Of a DNA stretch of 8,279 nt, positions 6,918 through 8,279 are shown in pieces (within the stretch, counting starts at the first letter, position 1; every line of letters begins with the position of its first letter). Origin of the DNA: Bacteroidota bacterium (GTDB taxonomy: Bacteria; Bacteroidota; Bacteroidia; Chitinophagales; Chitinophagaceae). The stretch is taken from the NCBI GenBank assembly GCA_023436685.1, contig JAEZIL010000042.1, positions 1-8,279 on the forward strand, in the 5' to 3' direction. The notes under the pieces are model-generated. The model was not told the DNA's origin. It did not search any database and worked only from the letters and a program-made list of their open reading frames with translations. The position numbers and the translations under genes were made by a program.

Positions 6918-7736
6918 CTATGCCAAGCTGTCTGTACTATTATCCGGTTCAAGAGGTTCATTTTCGTTATTCACATTTCCTTCACTTTCTTGTCCTTGCA
7001 TTTCATTCCATTCTATTATAAAATTATTTCGCCCCGTCCCGGTAAGTATAGTCAGATATTTTTGCTGCACCAGTTCAAGCATGGCAAGAAAGGTAAATAT
7101 TGCATGTATTCTGTTCTCACAAGCCATAAATATAGTTTCAAACGCTACCCTGGTTTGTGTTTTCATATAATCCAGCAAATATGTACGTTGCCCTTCCATG
7201 CTATGTTTATACTTTACCACTACGTGTTGTGGTTTATGCATACGCTCCTGATAACGTTTCATTACCTTTTCAAACGATTGCATAAGCTTATACATAGTCA
7301 CTGTTTGAATTTCAGTTCCCTCAGAATATTCTTCGCCTAATGCATCAAGTTCCTGCTTTATATTTCCACGTTTTTGCTGTAGTAAACGCTCTGCCTCCAT
7401 AATAGACATTTGTTCCGATGCCTCTTTAAAGCGCTTATACTCTAATATTTTATCAACAAGCTCCTGGCGGGGGTCAATCTCGTTTCCCTGCGCATCCAGT
7501 TCACGTCTCGGCAAAAGCATTTTTGCCTTGATGCGCATTAAAGTTGAGATAAACAAAATGAATTCACTTGCCAACTCAATGTTAAGCGATTCCATTTCGT
7601 GTATATATATCAAAAAATCTTTTGTGATATTGTTTATGGGTATATTATAAATATCCAGTTCATCGCGTTCAATAAAAAACAGCAATAAATCAAATGGCCC
7701 CTCGAATTGAGGTAATTTAATTTGGTATGTAGACAT
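6918..7736 (-). CDS. scpA: Segregation and condensation protein A (ScpA kleisin)
   Basis: ScpA is the kleisin subunit that bridges SMC heads and binds ScpB in the condensin-like complex that compacts and segregates the chromosome; it acts on the nucleoid. It has 272 residues, a normal length. Seen: the N-terminal family signature FEGPFDLLLFFIERDELDIYN (11-31, broken here only by wording), IxxIT near 34-38, the SMC-neck-binding helix with MRIKAKMLLP (67-76), a long charged middle region of about 80-180, and a C-terminal winged-helix region (FETIF...FLAMLELVQQ) that would bind the SMC head. An acidic low-complexity tail of about 25 residues (248-272) follows. ATG 7736 is the natural start. scpB and smc are not in the window. 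A -7-like promoter element sits 38 bp upstream, and a terminator-like hairpin follows the stop. Confidence 0.95.
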   Translation of the reverse strand: MSTYQIKLPQFEGPFDLLLFFIERDELDIYNIPINNITKDFLIYIHEMESLNIELASEFILFISTLMRIKAKMLLPRRELDAQGNEIDPRQELVDKILEYKRFKEASEQMSIMEAERLLQQKRGNIKQELDALGEEYSEGTEIQTVTMYKLMQSFEKVMKRYQERMHKPQHVVVKYKHSMEGQRTYLLDYMKTQTRVAFETIFMACENRIHAIFTFLAMLELVQQKYLTILTGTGRNNFIIEWNEMQGQESEGNVNNENEPLEPDNSTDSLA

Positions 7737-7773
7737 CTAAAAACTAAAATATCACAGCTTCTGCTGCCATAAT

Positions 7774-7781
7774 CAAAAATA
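7774..7781 (-). promoter_or_regulatory. Bacteroidota -7 promoter element for scpA
   Basis: On the - strand this reads TATTTTTG, identical to the octamer before the surface protein gene. It ends 37 bp before the scpA ATG. The nearest TTG upstream is 23 bp away, slightly longer than usual. A second -7-like octamer, TATGTTTG (7817-7810), lies 28 bp further upstream, just after the end of the GldB-like gene. Confidence 0.45.
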
Positions 7782-7833
7782 ATCTTTTAACCTCGGAAAG
7801 CAGACAATGCAAACATATTAAATACCGCAACAT

Positions 7834-8279
7834 TTATCCCTTAGGCTTATACCGGGAAGCCTGCAAAAACTTTTGCGCATCCATATTGGCATTGATGAGT
7901 TCTTTCAAAGTAGTTTTAGGATAGGCTTCTAAATATGATTTGACAATTTGCAACCCTACCCAGGTACCAATATTTCCTGGGCTTTGCTGGGGCATACCCG
8001 TGCTCGATTGCGACTCTATAACATATCTCAAGACTTTTTGCTGGTTCCGTTCGTATAACAAGTTTTCTCTAATGAAAAAATTATATACCAAAGCTTCATT
8101 ATCGTAGCACCATTTTAATTGATCTTCAGTATAACCCAACCTTAGAGCCTCCGGTAAGAATGGCAGTACTTTTTCTAAAAAATATGCTTCCTTACCTTTT
8201 TGTATCATCATATCCAGCAATGTACGGTCATCATTTATAAATGCATGATCAATTCTATATATGGCCTTCATTGCAGCTA
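7834..8279 (-). CDS. gldB: GldB-like gliding motility lipoprotein, C-terminal part (5' end outside window)
   Basis: The frame is open to the window edge: 147 full codons plus a partial one are visible, ending with TAA at 7836-7834. The ATG at 8271 is probably internal, since the family has about 320 residues with an N-terminal lipoprotein signal. Matches to GldB from memory: LLDMMIQKGKEAYFLEKVLP (numbering from the ATG, 18-37), the GYTEDQLKWC turn, SPGNIGTWVGLQIVKSYL (97-114), and the TTLKELI...QASRYKPKG ending. GldB is a lipoprotein required for gliding in Flavobacterium and distantly related to zinc-dependent protease folds; any HExxH-type site would be outside the window. It is 97 bp upstream of scpA on the same strand. 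In non-gliding relatives the protein is kept with unknown role, so the name gives family, not proven motility. Confidence 0.78.
   Translation of the reverse strand, partial: AAMKAIYRIDHAFINDDRTLLDMMIQKGKEAYFLEKVLPFLPEALRLGYTEDQLKWCYDNEALVYNFFIRENLLYERNQQKVLRYVIESQSSTGMPQQSPGNIGTWVGLQIVKSYLEAYPKTTLKELINANMDAQKFLQASRYKPKG

Noticed and set aside
6867..7340. 157-codon + strand ORF opposite scpA
   Set aside because: It is antisense to a strongly conserved gene. The product is an F/H/Y/L-rich shadow with no family features and no initiation context.
7760..7804. TCTGCT/AGCAGA inverted repeat in the gldB-scpA gap
   Set aside because: The arms are only six bases with a loop of more than 30 nt around the -7 element, within chance expectation.
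1..8279. Defence system, mobile element or RNA gene
   Set aside because: I found no transposase, integrase, terminal inverted repeats, tRNA cloverleaf or effector domain; the genes are housekeeping, transport and surface functions.

Overview
The window looks like chromosomal DNA of a member of the Bacteroidota, probably a Chitinophaga/Chitinophagaceae-like lineage. The evidence is a large surface protein with a C-terminal type IX secretion (T9SS) sorting domain, a GldB-like gliding lipoprotein, AT-rich leaders without clear Shine-Dalgarno sites, and promoter-like octamers of the Bacteroidota -7 type (TAnnTTTG). The clade is inferred from these traits, not from a marker gene. The window is almost fully coding, with no gap over about 150 bp, and I see no RNA gene, insertion sequence or CRISPR array.

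Left part, + strand (1-2013): the 3' end of a probable PIG-L (LmbE-like) deacetylase gene, a 37-codon gene for a single-pass membrane peptide (215-328), and a sodium:solute symporter (325-2013). They are packed with a 1-nt gap and a 4-nt ATGA overlap, so they are very likely one translationally coupled operon. The peptide is the least described item here and could be a small partner of the symporter.

Middle, + strand (2107-5055): a 982-residue secreted protein with its own -7-like promoter and a forced non-ATG start. It has a signal peptide, a roughly 400-residue N-terminal region I cannot assign, one CHU_C-associated-type Ig domain, four tandem Ig-like repeats of about 96 residues, and a T9SS type A tail. 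It meets the next gene tail to tail with one base between the stop codons.

Right part, - strand (8279 to 5057), in transcription order: the C-terminal part of a GldB-like gliding protein, scpA (kleisin of the condensin-like complex), tsaD (t6A37 tRNA modification) and trmN6 (m6A37 modification of tRNA1-Val). tsaD and trmN6 overlap by one base (TAATG), which couples two enzymes that both modify adenosine 37 of tRNAs. The scpA-tsaD gap holds a terminator-like hairpin, a well spaced promoter candidate and an inverted repeat ending at the tsaD start codon. Most of the window is housekeeping or common Bacteroidota content. I do not see a defence system or other clearly new multi-gene system; the best leads are the coupled micro-protein, the unassigned surface domain and the tsaD leader.
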